The notes: a model not told the origin generated them from the sequence alone. A DNA stretch of 64,000 nt from an uncultured Halieaceae bacterium (GCA_938074045.1 CALJGI010000022.1:1-64000); one strand, 5' to 3'. Shown: positions 8,531 to 17,432, numbered from the stretch's first letter. Numbers and translations: made by a program.

Positions 8531-9532
8531 GTGTCGCAGGAACTTTCCTCCGACACGGTAACGGTGACGGGTATGCAGCGCACTGAAGCTTCTGGACCGG
8601 CTGATCCACTGGAGCCAGTCTCTTTTCCAGGTCTGTATCACTGGCCGCCACAACCGCTGGCGGCTTTGCAATGGCTGGGCTCGGTGCTCTTTCCCTGGGG
8701 GCTGATCTATATCGGGCTTGCGGTTCTGACCTGGATTTTTCTGACCCCCGCAATGGATCGCATGGCGGATCTGTCCATAGACTGGATATTTCTGCTGTGG
8801 CTGCGGAATGCTTGCATACTGGCTATGGTGGCCGGAGGATTGCACTGGTGGCTGTATGTCAAAAGGGGGCAGGGTGATCGCTACAAAATCGATTCCCGGT
8901 GGCCCAGACCGGGACGGCAGTATCTGGGCGGGCGACAGACGCTGGATAATATGTTCTGGAGCCTGATTAGCGGCGTCACCTTCTGGACGTTTTATGAGTC
9001 ACTGACCTTCTGGTACTACGCCAGCGGACGCATTGATATCGTTACATGGGCTGAGTCCCCGGTCTATTTAATGGTCATGTGTCTGGCGGTATTTTTTTGG
9101 TCGACAACGCATTTTTACTTTATACACCGTTTGATGCATCTGCCTTCTCTGTTTCGACACACCCATGCACTACATCACCGCAACCTGAACCCAATACCCT
9201 GGTCCGGGATTTCGATGCACCCATACGAACACGCGGTGTACTTCACGCTATACCTGCTCTGGTGGGTAGTTCCCGTGCACCCTGTGATTATTATTCTTAC
9301 GGGTTTTTTCCAGACCCTGAGTCCCGCCGTCTCACACAGTGGGTTTCGCTGGATCTCTCTGGGGCGCTGGGGGAAAATGCCCGCCGGTGATTTGTTCCAC
9401 CATCTGCACCATCGGCAGTTTGACGTCAATTATGGCAATATCACCACGCCAATTGATTACCTCGCAGGCACCTGGCACGACGGCAGCCCGGCCGCCCATG
9501 CCCGGTTTGCGAAGCCGGGCCGCCGCCGCTGA
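8531..9532 (+). CDS. Sterol desaturase / fatty acid hydroxylase family membrane protein
   Basis: A 333-residue integral membrane protein of the di-iron fatty acid hydroxylase superfamily. It has several hydrophobic segments (about residues 48-70, 83-108, 140-165, 180-200 and 236-262) and the three histidine clusters that bind the iron pair: HRLMH (HX3H), HALHH (HX2HH) after HTH, and HHLHH near the C-terminus. Family members hydroxylate or desaturate lipids, carotenoids or sterol-like molecules using O2; the substrate here is not readable. The C-terminal YGNITTPIDYLAGTWHDG block is common in the family. The start is uncertain: GTG 8531 gives the longest frame, ATG 8573 is an alternative that keeps all functional parts. 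It stands alone between the amidohydrolase and the DUF808 gene. Confidence 0.85.
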   Translation: MSQELSSDTVTVTGMQRTEASGPADPLEPVSFPGLYHWPPQPLAALQWLGSVLFPWGLIYIGLAVLTWIFLTPAMDRMADLSIDWIFLLWLRNACILAMVAGGLHWWLYVKRGQGDRYKIDSRWPRPGRQYLGGRQTLDNMFWSLISGVTFWTFYESLTFWYYASGRIDIVTWAESPVYLMVMCLAVFFWSTTHFYFIHRLMHLPSLFRHTHALHHRNLNPIPWSGISMHPYEHAVYFTLYLLWWVVPVHPVIIILTGFFQTLSPAVSHSGFRWISLGRWGKMPAGDLFHHLHHRQFDVNYGNITTPIDYLAGTWHDGSPAAHARFAKPGRRR

Positions 9533-9613
9533 TTCAGGTGGCGGCATCTCTGGACACTGTTACTGAATAGCTTTTTGGGTAAACTGGACCTCTTTAATTC
9601 GGACACGCGAATC

Positions 9614-10552
9614 ATGGCCGGTGCCAGTCTGCTCGTATTGATCGACGATATTGCGTTATTGCTAGATGACGTGGCCAGCATGACCAAGATTGCAGCCAAA
9701 AAAACCGCTGGCGTGCTGGGGGACGACCTGGCGGTTAATGCTGAGCAGGTTTCCGGTGTTAACGCGGATCGTGAGCTACCTGTGGTCTGGGCTGTTGCCA
9801 AGGGGTCCTTTCGAAACAAGTTGATTCTCGTACCCGCCGCGCTGGCAATTTCGGCAGTCTCTACTACATTGGTCACGCTCCTGATGATCGCCGGAGGTAT
9901 CTATCTCTGCTTTGAAGGCTTTGAAAAGATAACCCACGACTCTATTGAAACGCCCGAGGAGAAAGAGGCGCATCACCGCGATCTGGTACAGCATCTGGCT
10001 GACCCTGAGGTAGATCCATTGGAATTTGAGGCAAAAAAGATCAAGGGCGCCATCCGCACGGACTTTATTCTGTCGGCGGAAATTATCGTGATAACCATGG
10101 GCACAGTGACGGAGCAGACCTTTGAGATGCAGTTGGCTGTTGTGTCGACGATTGCCTTGCTGATGACTGTCGGCGTATATGGTTTTGTTGCTGCCATTGT
10201 GAAGCTGGATGATCTGGGTCTGCACATGGCTGGGCGCACTGGAATTGGTTTCAGCTACGATCTGGCTCGCTGGTTCGGCAATCGGTTGCTCGATTTCGCA
10301 CCCTGGTTGATGAAAGCGCTGGTGGTGATTGGCACGGCGGCCATGTTTCTGGTGGGCGGTGGCATTCTGTTGCATGGCTTTCACTTTCTGGAGACTATTC
10401 AGAATGCAGCCGTTGCCGCAGTGCAGACCTGGTATATAGTTGGACCATTGTTCGCGGCAATTACGCCTACCTTGTTCAGCTTTATAATCGGTATTTTGGC
10501 GGGTGGGGTTGCGCTGGGCGGGGTTCGCATCTGGAACGATGTGCTGAGTTAG
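9614..10552 (+). CDS. DUF808 family membrane protein (YedI-like)
   Basis: A 312-residue inner membrane protein matching E. coli YedI. The start was set at ATG 9614 because the family begins with MAG-SLL--LDDIA, which is exactly what follows; an upstream TTG at 9575 adds 13 residues unlike the family. The N-terminal block LLDDVASMTKIAAKKTAGVLGDDLAVNAEQV and ELPVVWAVAKGSF are highly conserved family marks. Hydrophobic segments lie around residues 70-105, 160-205 and 235-310. The function of the family is unknown. It has no obvious operon partner: the sterol-desaturase-like gene ends 81 bases upstream and succinate-semialdehyde dehydrogenase starts 138 bases downstream. Confidence 0.85.
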   Translation: MAGASLLVLIDDIALLLDDVASMTKIAAKKTAGVLGDDLAVNAEQVSGVNADRELPVVWAVAKGSFRNKLILVPAALAISAVSTTLVTLLMIAGGIYLCFEGFEKITHDSIETPEEKEAHHRDLVQHLADPEVDPLEFEAKKIKGAIRTDFILSAEIIVITMGTVTEQTFEMQLAVVSTIALLMTVGVYGFVAAIVKLDDLGLHMAGRTGIGFSYDLARWFGNRLLDFAPWLMKALVVIGTAAMFLVGGGILLHGFHFLETIQNAAVAAVQTWYIVGPLFAAITPTLFSFIIGILAGGVALGGVRIWNDVLS

Positions 10553-10690
10553 TTTATTTCATCCCCGCTAACTGCTCGCCTATGTAACCCGATTTGGGCA
10601 TTTTCCTCGCGGAATGAGATGCTATAGTCCGCTCTAATTTTTAAGCTCTCAGCCTTGGGCTGGTTGCTACCGACAGGGGAACTTTCAGAA

Positions 10691-12163
10691 ATGAATTTAG
10701 CGGAAAAACTTGGAAATCCTAGCCTTCTTAAAACCCAGGCCTATATAGACGGGGAATGGGTGAATGGTGATGATGGCGAGACATTTGCCGTGTTTAATCC
10801 GGCAACGGGTGAATTGATTGCCGAGGTAGCAAGTTGTGGTGCCGCTGAAACAAAAAGGGCAATAGATGCCGCCGAAGTAGCTCTGCAATCCTGGCGGGCC
10901 CTTCCCGCCAAGGAACGCTCGATCATATTGCGACGTTGGTACGATCTGATGATCGAGAATCAGCATGACCTCGCGTTGATCATGACGGCGGAGCAGGGCA
11001 AGGTGCTGGCTGAATCACTTGGTGAAGTATTGTACGGAGCATCCTTTATCGAATGGTTTGCCGAGGAGGGCAAGCGTGTTTACGGTGATGTAATTCCAGC
11101 TCCACAGGCCGACAGGCGCGCTATTGTCATTCGTCAGCCGGTGGGAGTTACAGCAGCTATCACACCCTGGAATTTCCCCAATGCCATGATTGCCCGCAAA
11201 GCAGGCCCGGCGCTGGCGGTGGGTTGTACCATGATCATCAAGCCGGCCAAGGAGACGCCACTCTCTGCATTGGCGATGGCTGCGTTGGCGGATCAGGCTG
11301 GTGTTCCCGCCGGGGTACTGAGCCTGGTGACAGGCGTCAGCTCAAGCGTGATCGGTGGCGAACTCACCGCCAATCCGATTGTACGCAAGTTGTCCTTCAC
11401 TGGTTCCACCCCCGTGGGCAAAGTGCTGATGAAGCAGTGTGCCGATACGGTCAAGCGTACGTCGATGGAGTTGGGAGGCAACGCCCCCGTGGTGGTGTTT
11501 GACGATGCTGACCTTGAGAAGGCGGTTGCGGGTGCGGCGGCCTCCAAATATCGCAACTCTGGGCAGACCTGTATCTGCGCCAATCGTATCCTGGTGCAGG
11601 ATTCTGTCTATGATGCTTTTGTTGAAAGATTCACCGCGCTGGTTAATACCTTCAAAATTGGGAACGGACTGGATGAAGGTGTGACGCACGGACCTGTGGT
11701 TAACGAGAAAGCGGTCAGCGATATTGACGAGATGGTCGCCGATGCGGTGGCGCAGGGAGCCACGGTGACCACAGGCGGAGGACCGGATAAGTTGGGTCCC
11801 TGTTTCTACCAGCCCACGGTTCTGACCAACGTAAGTGACAAGATGCGTGTTTTTCGGGAAGAGATATTTGGCCCCGTGGCACCCATTTTCAAGTTTTCAA
11901 CCGAAGCAGAAGCCATAGCCATGGCCAATGACACTGAGTTCGGTCTGGCAGCCTATATTTACACCCGGGACATAGGGCGGGTGTGGCGCGTATCGGAGGG
12001 GATCGAGTATGGGCTGGTCGGCGTCAATGAGGTGGCGATTACCTCAGAGGTTATTCCCTTTGGCGGCTTGAAGGAATCCGGTCAGGGGCGAGAGGGCTCC
12101 AAATACGGCGTCGATGACTACCTGGAAATCAAGTACATCTGCATGGGTGGTCTGGACGACTGA
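10691..12163 (+). CDS. gabD: NAD(P)+-dependent succinate-semialdehyde dehydrogenase
   Basis: A 490-residue aldehyde dehydrogenase that would oxidise succinic semialdehyde to succinate at the end of GABA degradation. ATG 10691 was chosen because AGGGGA lies about ten bases upstream and the protein then begins like GabD; an in-frame upstream codon at 10655 has no support. Motifs are TPWNFP (cofactor binding), SFTGSTPVGK, MELGGNAP with the general-base Glu, and NSGQTCICANR with the catalytic Cys and the second Cys typical of GabD. No gabT lies in the window, so other sources of semialdehyde or a broader aldehyde range are possible. A perfect 7-bp inverted repeat follows the stop. Alternative: another class of the same superfamily. 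Confidence 0.88.
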   Translation: MNLAEKLGNPSLLKTQAYIDGEWVNGDDGETFAVFNPATGELIAEVASCGAAETKRAIDAAEVALQSWRALPAKERSIILRRWYDLMIENQHDLALIMTAEQGKVLAESLGEVLYGASFIEWFAEEGKRVYGDVIPAPQADRRAIVIRQPVGVTAAITPWNFPNAMIARKAGPALAVGCTMIIKPAKETPLSALAMAALADQAGVPAGVLSLVTGVSSSVIGGELTANPIVRKLSFTGSTPVGKVLMKQCADTVKRTSMELGGNAPVVVFDDADLEKAVAGAAASKYRNSGQTCICANRILVQDSVYDAFVERFTALVNTFKIGNGLDEGVTHGPVVNEKAVSDIDEMVADAVAQGATVTTGGGPDKLGPCFYQPTVLTNVSDKMRVFREEIFGPVAPIFKFSTEAEAIAMANDTEFGLAAYIYTRDIGRVWRVSEGIEYGLVGVNEVAITSEVIPFGGLKESGQGREGSKYGVDDYLEIKYICMGGLDD

Positions 12164-12170
12164 GTACTCA

Positions 12171-12190
12171 GTGCGCTCTCCATAGCGCAC
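12171..12190 (+). terminator. Inverted repeat after gabD (possible terminator)
   Basis: GTGCGCT (12171-12177) and AGCGCAC (12184-12190) form a perfect 7-bp stem with a 6-base loop starting 7 bases after the gabD stop. The following bases AATTGTGTTCTCTTTC are T-rich but not a clean T run, so termination may be partial, letting some transcripts continue into the symporter genes. Confidence 0.45.
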
Positions 12191-12224
12191 AATTGTGTTC
12201 TCTTTCTACCCGGGAGCACTTTCT

Positions 12225-12267
12225 GGTAAGGTCTGAACCAACAACAAAAACAATTTCCGACCTTGCC
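12225..12267 (+). promoter_or_regulatory. Inverted repeat abutting the start of the DUF4212 gene
   Basis: GGTAAGGTC (12225-12233) can pair with GACCTTGCC (12259-12267) as a 9-bp stem with one G-U pair and an A-rich 25-base loop. The right arm ends one base before the ATG at 12269, and no Shine-Dalgarno sequence is visible between them. A structure limiting translation initiation is possible. Chance pairing cannot be excluded. Confidence 0.35.
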
Positions 12268-12268
12268 C

Positions 12269-12568
12269 ATGACGACTCCTACTGATGAAAAGTACTGGCG
12301 TGCAAATATTCACGTGCTGGTGGTTCTGCTCTCGATCTGGGCGCTAGTTTCCTTCGGGGGCGGTGTCTTTTTTGTCGACACGCTCAATCAATACTCCCTT
12401 GGGGGTTACCCTCTCGGTATCTGGATCTCGCAACAGGGGGCGCTGTTTGTCTATGTCGCGTTGATTTTTTTCTATCACGCCTGGATGTCGCGGATAGAAC
12501 GCCTGTATCGGCAGGATGCCGAATCACGGGAAGAGACTGCGGGCACCGACGGCGGTGACGCATCATGA
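12269..12568 (+). CDS. DUF4212 small subunit of sodium/solute symporter
   Basis: A 99-residue protein with two membrane helices (about residues 16-38 and 52-74), as in the DUF4212 family that accompanies VC_2705-type sodium/solute symporters. The family-typical N-terminus YWRANIHVLVVLLSIWALVSFG is present right after the ATG at 12269. A TTG two codons earlier is in frame but has no support. The stop overlaps the start of the symporter by four bases (ATGA), a sign of translational coupling. Role: accessory subunit in uptake of small organic acids; the exact job of the subunit is not established. Confidence 0.88.
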   Translation: MTTPTDEKYWRANIHVLVVLLSIWALVSFGGGVFFVDTLNQYSLGGYPLGIWISQQGALFVYVALIFFYHAWMSRIERLYRQDAESREETAGTDGGDAS

Positions 12569-14313
12569 GTGTGCAAGCGCTGAGTTTTATCGTGGTTGGC
12601 GCCAGTTTTCTGCTCTATATCGGTATTGCGATTTGGTCCCGCGCGGCCTCAACCAAAGATTTTTACGTTGCCGGTGGTGGCGTTAACCCCATCGTCAACG
12701 GTATGGCCACCGCGGCGGACTGGATGAGCGCCGCTTCGTTTCTCTCTCTGGCGGGCATTATGGCCTTCGCCGGCAGTGATGCCTCTGTATATCTGATGGG
12801 CTGGACCGGGGGTTACGTACTCCTGGCCCTCCTGTTAGCGCCTTATTTGCGCAAATTCGGCCGTTATACGGTGCCTGAATTTATCGGGGATCGTTACTAC
12901 TCCAATGGTGCCCGGGTAGTGGCAGTGATCTGTCTGATCTTCATTTCCTTTACCTATATCGCCGGTCAGATGCGCGGTGTGGGCATTGTGTTCTCGCGCT
13001 TTCTCGAGGTTGAAATCGATATTGGCGTGATGATTGGGATGGGTATTGTATTCACCTACGCCGTGATGGGGGGTATGAAGGGCATCACCTATACCCAGGT
13101 CGCGCAGTACTGCGTTTTGATATTCGCGTACTCCGTGCCCGCGGTATTTTTGTCGATACAGTTTACCGGGAACCCGCTACCCCAGCTTGGGTTGGGTAGT
13201 GAATTGATCGATGGCAGCGGTCTGACGGTGCTGGAGAAGCTGGATCAGGTTACTCTGGAACTGGGTTTCACAGCGTATACAGAAAATTCCAAATCCAAGA
13301 TTGATACCTTTGCCATCATTGCCGCGTTGATGATTGGCACGGCCGGGTTGCCGCATGTGATCGTACGTTTCTTTACCGTCCCCAAGGTCAGTGACGCCAG
13401 ACTCTCGGCGGGTTTTGCCCTGGTTTTTATCGTCCTTATGTATACAGCCGTTCCCGGTGTGGCGGCTTTTTCCCGGCTCAATTTGTCGGATAGCGTGAAT
13501 GAAACGCCTTACGCCGAGGCGCCGGAGTGGTTCCGCAACTGGGAGGGAACTGGACTGTTAGCCTGGCAGGATAAGAACGGGGACGGGGTAATGCAGTACC
13601 GGGCTGGGTCCGCCTTCGAGCCCAAGGTGCCTGAGTTTACCGGGGAGCAGGGAGAGCTCGGCCAACGCTTACTCAGCAATACCCCAACGCCCAACGCCAA
13701 TGAAATTTACGTTGATCGCGACATCATGGTGATGGCAAGTCCAGAGGTTGCCCGCTTGCCTGCCTGGGTGGTGGCGCTTATGGCAGCGGGTGCTGTGGCT
13801 GCGGCGCTGTCCACCGCGGCGGGTTTGCTACTGGTTATCTCCAGTTCCGTATCCCATGATTTGTTGAAAAGTACCTGGATGCCGGGTATCACCGAGAAAC
13901 AGGAGCTGCTGTGCGCGCGGCTGGCCGCGGCGTCGGCCATTGTGGTGGCCGGCTGGTTCGGGATTTATCCGCCGGCCTTTGTCGCCCAGGTCGTTGCCTT
14001 TGCCTTTGGGTTGGCTGCGGCGTCACTTTTCCCAGCGATTTTTCTGGGGATATTCTTTCGCAGAATCAACAAGGAGGGGGCCATTGCCGGCATGTTGGTC
14101 GGCCTTATTTTGACCTTCGGGTATATCGTGTTTTTTAAGTTTGTGTCACCGGAGCTGGATAACAGCGCACACTGGTGGTTTGGCATATCTCCCCAGGGAA
14201 TAGGGGTGGTGGGCGCGGTGGTCAATATGCTGGTAGCCACCGCTGTCAGCTTCGCGACGACATCACCGCCGGCTGCTGTGGAGTCGATGCTGGATCAGCT
14301 CAGGCGGCCGTGA
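12565..14313 (+). CDS. Sodium/solute symporter, VC_2705 subfamily (ActP-like)
   Basis: A 582-residue SSS-family transporter with about 13 membrane helices, expected to bring in acetate, pyruvate, lactate or a similar small acid with Na+. Marks: STKDFYVAGGGVNPIVNGMATAADWMSAASF near the N-terminus, GRYTVPEFIGDRY and TYIAGQMRGVG. Compared with ActP it holds a long hydrophilic insert near residues 310-385, which contains the acidic stretch DKNGDGVMQY (about residues 333-342) resembling an EF-hand calcium loop, followed by helices bounded by RLPAWVVALMAAGAVAAALSTAAG. It overlaps the DUF4212 gene by four bases and converges with the ybfF-like gene seven bases later. The substrate cannot be read from the sequence. 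Confidence 0.88.
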   Translation: MSVQALSFIVVGASFLLYIGIAIWSRAASTKDFYVAGGGVNPIVNGMATAADWMSAASFLSLAGIMAFAGSDASVYLMGWTGGYVLLALLLAPYLRKFGRYTVPEFIGDRYYSNGARVVAVICLIFISFTYIAGQMRGVGIVFSRFLEVEIDIGVMIGMGIVFTYAVMGGMKGITYTQVAQYCVLIFAYSVPAVFLSIQFTGNPLPQLGLGSELIDGSGLTVLEKLDQVTLELGFTAYTENSKSKIDTFAIIAALMIGTAGLPHVIVRFFTVPKVSDARLSAGFALVFIVLMYTAVPGVAAFSRLNLSDSVNETPYAEAPEWFRNWEGTGLLAWQDKNGDGVMQYRAGSAFEPKVPEFTGEQGELGQRLLSNTPTPNANEIYVDRDIMVMASPEVARLPAWVVALMAAGAVAAALSTAAGLLLVISSSVSHDLLKSTWMPGITEKQELLCARLAAASAIVVAGWFGIYPPAFVAQVVAFAFGLAAASLFPAIFLGIFFRRINKEGAIAGMLVGLILTFGYIVFFKFVSPELDNSAHWWFGISPQGIGVVGAVVNMLVATAVSFATTSPPAAVESMLDQLRRP

Positions 14314-14320
14314 TCGCGGG

Positions 14321-15118
14321 TTAGGCGGCGATAAAGTTCCTCACCAGTCGGTTGAAGGCCACGGGTTTCTCAGCGTGTAGCCAGTGTCCGGCACCTTGTA
14401 TCTGCCGGTAGCTGGCGGCAGGGAAATGCTCCTTGATGGCCTCACCGTGTTCGGGGCGTATGTAATCTGAATTACTACCGCCGATAAACAGAGTCGGCCC
14501 CGGCCAGGATTCACCAACGGGCGCGGCCGCAATATTCTCATAACAGTCGACGATGGCACCAACATTGAATCGCCAGCGGTAGTTGCCCTTGTCACTCCGT
14601 GCCAGGCTTTTGAGCAGAAAACCCCGCACCGAGGGCTCCTCCACGTACTCGGCAAGGACGCTGTCTGCTGCTGAGCGAGACGCTATCTGAGTTGCCTGAA
14701 CGGCCTGGAGGCCGGCGATGATGCAGCTGTGGTGGTGGGAGTAGCGGACCGGTGCGATATCGGACACGCACAGGCGAGTCACAAGTTCCGGATACGAAAG
14801 CGCAATTTGCATGGCGGTCTTTCCGCCCATGGAGTGACCCATCATCGCGCATGCGCTCAGCCCGATATGTTGAAGCGTCTCCGCCACGTCGGCGGCCATT
14901 GATGCGTAGTCGATCAGCTTGGCGTGGGGCGAACGACCGTGGTTGCGAAGATCGAGGCTGATAACGCAGTGATCAGCTGCCAGGTCTCGGGCTACCGAAG
15001 CGAGATTGTCGCCGGAACCGAATAATCCGTGCAGCAGAAGTAGCGGTTTACCCTCACCCCGCTCTGAATAATGTAGAAGCATGCCGTTCAGGCTACCCGC
15101 TGCTTGCGCGGTCTGCAA
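14321..15118 (-). CDS. Alpha/beta hydrolase, YbfF-like esterase
   Basis: A 265-residue alpha/beta hydrolase similar to E. coli YbfF, an esterase acting on short acyl thioesters and palmitoyl-CoA in vitro. Visible parts: the oxyanion loop LLLHGLFGSGDNLASVARDL, SLDLRNHGRSPH, the nucleophile elbow GHSMGGKTAMQIAL (Ser near residue 95), FIGGSNSDYI with an acid residue, and GAGHWLHAEKP with the catalytic His. The listed start is TTG at 15118, the only codon keeping the usual N-terminal length; a downstream ATG at residue 13 would trim the first strand slightly. The gene is divergent from the SRP RNA gene, which begins 44 bases away, so their promoters must be close together. Confidence 0.82.
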   Translation of the reverse strand: MQTAQAAGSLNGMLLHYSERGEGKPLLLLHGLFGSGDNLASVARDLAADHCVISLDLRNHGRSPHAKLIDYASMAADVAETLQHIGLSACAMMGHSMGGKTAMQIALSYPELVTRLCVSDIAPVRYSHHHSCIIAGLQAVQATQIASRSAADSVLAEYVEEPSVRGFLLKSLARSDKGNYRWRFNVGAIVDCYENIAAAPVGESWPGPTLFIGGSNSDYIRPEHGEAIKEHFPAASYRQIQGAGHWLHAEKPVAFNRLVRNFIAA

Positions 15119-15162
15119 TATTTAGACACAATACGTCGCCCGTCCAGTTGGTCGGGAACTAT

Positions 15163-15275
<113 letters not shown>

Positions 15276-15338
15276 CTTTTTGCGTGCTGCACGCTGGTGT
15301 ATGCTAGCAGGCTCTTCCGCAAGGCTCCTTTAAATAGC

Positions 15339-17081
15339 ATGTCGTATCAGGTTCTTGCCCGCAAATGGCGACCTAAAGTGTTCCGCGAACTGGTCGGCCA
15401 GGAACACGTGCTGCAGGCACTGATCAATGCCCTTGATCAGGATCGTCTGCATCATGCCTACCTTTTCACGGGAACCCGGGGCGTAGGCAAGACCACTATC
15501 GCCCGTATTCTGGCCCGTTGCCTTAACTGTGAAACGGGCGTCTCCTCGGAGCCTTGCGGCCAATGCAACGCCTGTGTCGAGATCTCCGAGGGGCGTGACG
15601 TCGATCTTATTGAAGTTGATGCTGCCAGCCGCACCAAGGTAGAGGATACCCGGGAGCTACTCGAAAATGTGCAGTACGCACCCACGCGGGCGCGCTACAA
15701 AATATATTTGATCGATGAGGTCCACATGTTGTCGGGGCATAGCTTTAACGCGCTGCTCAAGACACTGGAAGAACCACCACCGCATGTGAAATTCTTGCTG
15801 GCCACTACCGATCCACAAAAGCTACCAGCAACCATTCTGTCGCGCTGTTTACAGTTCAATCTAAAGAACATCAGCGTGGAGCGTATCAGCGGTCATCTGG
15901 CAGATGTGCTGCGCCAGGAAGCGATCGACTACGAAGAACCCGCCCTGGTCCAGCTGGCGAGGTCTGCCGAGGGTAGTATGCGTGACGCGCTCAGCCTGAC
16001 CGATCAAGCCATTGCCTTTGGTTCCGGTACCGTGCGTGAGGCTGAAGTCCGCACTATGTTGGGGACCATAGACCGCGGTCTGGTGCTGCAAATTCTCGAG
16101 GCGGTTGCCGCCAGCGACAGTGATAGAACAATGGCGCTGGTCGAACAGTTCGCGGAGAGGGCACCGGACTACGAGAACGCGATGAATGAGATGCTCAGTA
16201 TTCTGCATCGCGTGGCAATGCATCAGGCTATGCCGGATCTGGCTGCAGCGGACGATGATGCGGGTGCGGCCATTGTTGAGTTTGCAGGTTCACTGACCGC
16301 CGAGGATGTTCAGCTTTTCTACCAGACTACGTTGAATGGCAAGCGTGATCTGCCCTTTAGCCATGATCCTCGTGCCGCACTGGAGATGACACTGATACGG
16401 ATGCTGGTTTTTAAACCGCGCTTAGACGGTACCGAGATTGTCAGCGGTGGAACGCCTGCCCCCACGGAGGTGGGCGATCCTGGAAAAAAGTTGGTTGAGG
16501 CACCGCAGCCGGCAGAACCAGAGCCGGAGATACCAGAGCCGGAGATACCAGAGCCGGGGATGCCAAAGACAGTTGAGCCCATCGCTACTCTGGAGGATGA
16601 CCAGAGTCCGCGACCTGAACCGACGGCAGATTCGGAAGAAGTTAATCCCCCAGCGGCTGATGACCCTGTTCAAACGCCACCTTACTCTGATTGGTCTGAG
16701 GTGCTACCTGCACTGGAGCTGAGCGGAATAGTGCAGGCGGTGGCGTCTCATTGTTGTCTGGCCAGGGTTGATGGGCCAGTTTGGGAGTTTATCCTGGACG
16801 AAAACCAGTCAGCGCTGCTCAATGAGAGTTGTGTGGAAAAATTGAGTACTGCCTTGACTCGCCATACTGGTGAGACCAGCGAGGCGAGAATAACGATTGC
16901 GGCTGTCAATGGAGAAACTCCCGCGGCCCGACAGGTCAGAAAGCGTCGCGAACGACTGGAACAGGCGGTGATAGAGATAGAGAAAGATCCCAAGGTCCAG
17001 TTACTGCTGGATCGCTTTGATGGGGTACTGGATCATACCTCGATTCAACCCACGGATAATGAAACAAATGCAGGTCTATAG
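15339..17081 (+). CDS. dnaX: DNA polymerase III subunits tau/gamma
   Basis: A 580-residue clamp-loader ATPase that loads the beta clamp and, as tau, ties polymerase cores to DnaB. ATG 15339 is chosen because the universal MSYQVLARKWRP start follows; an extended frame from 15243 would run into the SRP RNA gene. Motifs: Walker A GTRGVGKTT, zinc cluster C-x8-C-x2-C-x2-C (NCETG...CGQCNAC), Walker B LIDEVHML, sensor LATTDPQK and SRC arginine finger. After residue 385 comes a Pro/Glu-rich linker with a 15-base tandem repeat encoding PEIPE, then the tau C-terminal domain. At 16484-16490 the heptamer AAAAAAG lies in the right phase for a -1 frameshift, which would yield gamma of 386 residues. ybaB and recR follow, as in E. 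coli. Confidence 0.95.
   Translation: MSYQVLARKWRPKVFRELVGQEHVLQALINALDQDRLHHAYLFTGTRGVGKTTIARILARCLNCETGVSSEPCGQCNACVEISEGRDVDLIEVDAASRTKVEDTRELLENVQYAPTRARYKIYLIDEVHMLSGHSFNALLKTLEEPPPHVKFLLATTDPQKLPATILSRCLQFNLKNISVERISGHLADVLRQEAIDYEEPALVQLARSAEGSMRDALSLTDQAIAFGSGTVREAEVRTMLGTIDRGLVLQILEAVAASDSDRTMALVEQFAERAPDYENAMNEMLSILHRVAMHQAMPDLAAADDDAGAAIVEFAGSLTAEDVQLFYQTTLNGKRDLPFSHDPRAALEMTLIRMLVFKPRLDGTEIVSGGTPAPTEVGDPGKKLVEAPQPAEPEPEIPEPEIPEPGMPKTVEPIATLEDDQSPRPEPTADSEEVNPPAADDPVQTPPYSDWSEVLPALELSGIVQAVASHCCLARVDGPVWEFILDENQSALLNESCVEKLSTALTRHTGETSEARITIAAVNGETPAARQVRKRRERLEQAVIEIEKDPKVQLLLDRFDGVLDHTSIQPTDNETNAGL
16466..16498 (+). promoter_or_regulatory. Programmed -1 ribosomal frameshift site in dnaX
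   Basis: The heptamer A AAA AAG (16484-16490) sits in frame exactly as in E. coli dnaX. GGAGG (16466-16470) lies 13 bases upstream and could act as the stimulatory internal Shine-Dalgarno. After a -1 slip the ribosome reads GTT GGT TGA and stops at 16498, giving a gamma-like product two residues after the slip. Possible downstream pairings are CCGGC (16509-16513) with GCCGG (16523-16527), or TTGGTT (16491-16496) with AACCAG (16516-16521); neither is strong by eye. Confidence 0.75.
16519..16557 (+). repeat. 15-base tandem repeat in the dnaX tau linker
   Basis: CAGAGCCGGAGATAC is repeated almost exactly, with a third diverged copy ending in GGGGATGCC. The copies encode successive PEIPE units in the flexible Pro/Glu-rich linker between the ATPase and tau domains. 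Such linkers vary freely in length, so the repeat is probably neutral slippage. Confidence 0.7.
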
Positions 17082-17099
17082 AGACAGGAGCTTATACAC

Positions 17100-17423
17100 G
17101 TGAAACCCAACATGGGCGACCTGATGAAACAGGCGCAGGAATTGCAGGGCAAAATGCAGCAGGCTCAGGAAGAGGCCGCCAAGGCCGAACTTACCGGCCA
17201 ATCAGGAGCCGGACTGGTGAGTGTGGTGATGACCGGTCGCTATGACGTGAAGCGGGTTTCGATTGACCCTTCCTTGTTGAAGGAAGACAAGGAGATGCTG
17301 GAGGATTTGCTGGCCGCCGCGGTGAATGACGCTGTGCGCAAGGTTGAAGAGAACAATAGACAGGCGATGACGGATTTGGCTGGTGGCATGGGTGTGCCCG
17401 CCGGTTTCAAAATGCCGTTCTGA
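17100..17423 (+). CDS. ybaB: YbaB/EbfC family nucleoid-associated protein
   Basis: A 107-residue dimeric DNA-binding protein of the YbaB/EbfC family. It starts with GTG, preceded by ACAGGAG about ten bases upstream. Typical features are the N-terminal [20 protein letters not shown] helix, the central [14 protein letters not shown] strand (here [20 protein letters not shown]) and the C-terminal [13 protein letters not shown]. It lies between dnaX and recR, the classical dnaX-ybaB-recR arrangement, with gaps of 18 and 9 bases, so the three are almost surely one operon. Its role in recombination or nucleoid structure is not well defined. Confidence 0.95.
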   Translation: MKPNMGDLMKQAQELQGKMQQAQEEAAKAELTGQSGAGLVSVVMTGRYDVKRVSIDPSLLKEDKEMLEDLLAAAVNDAVRKVEENNRQAMTDLAGGMGVPAGFKMPF

Positions 17424-17432
17424 ATCAGCGCT

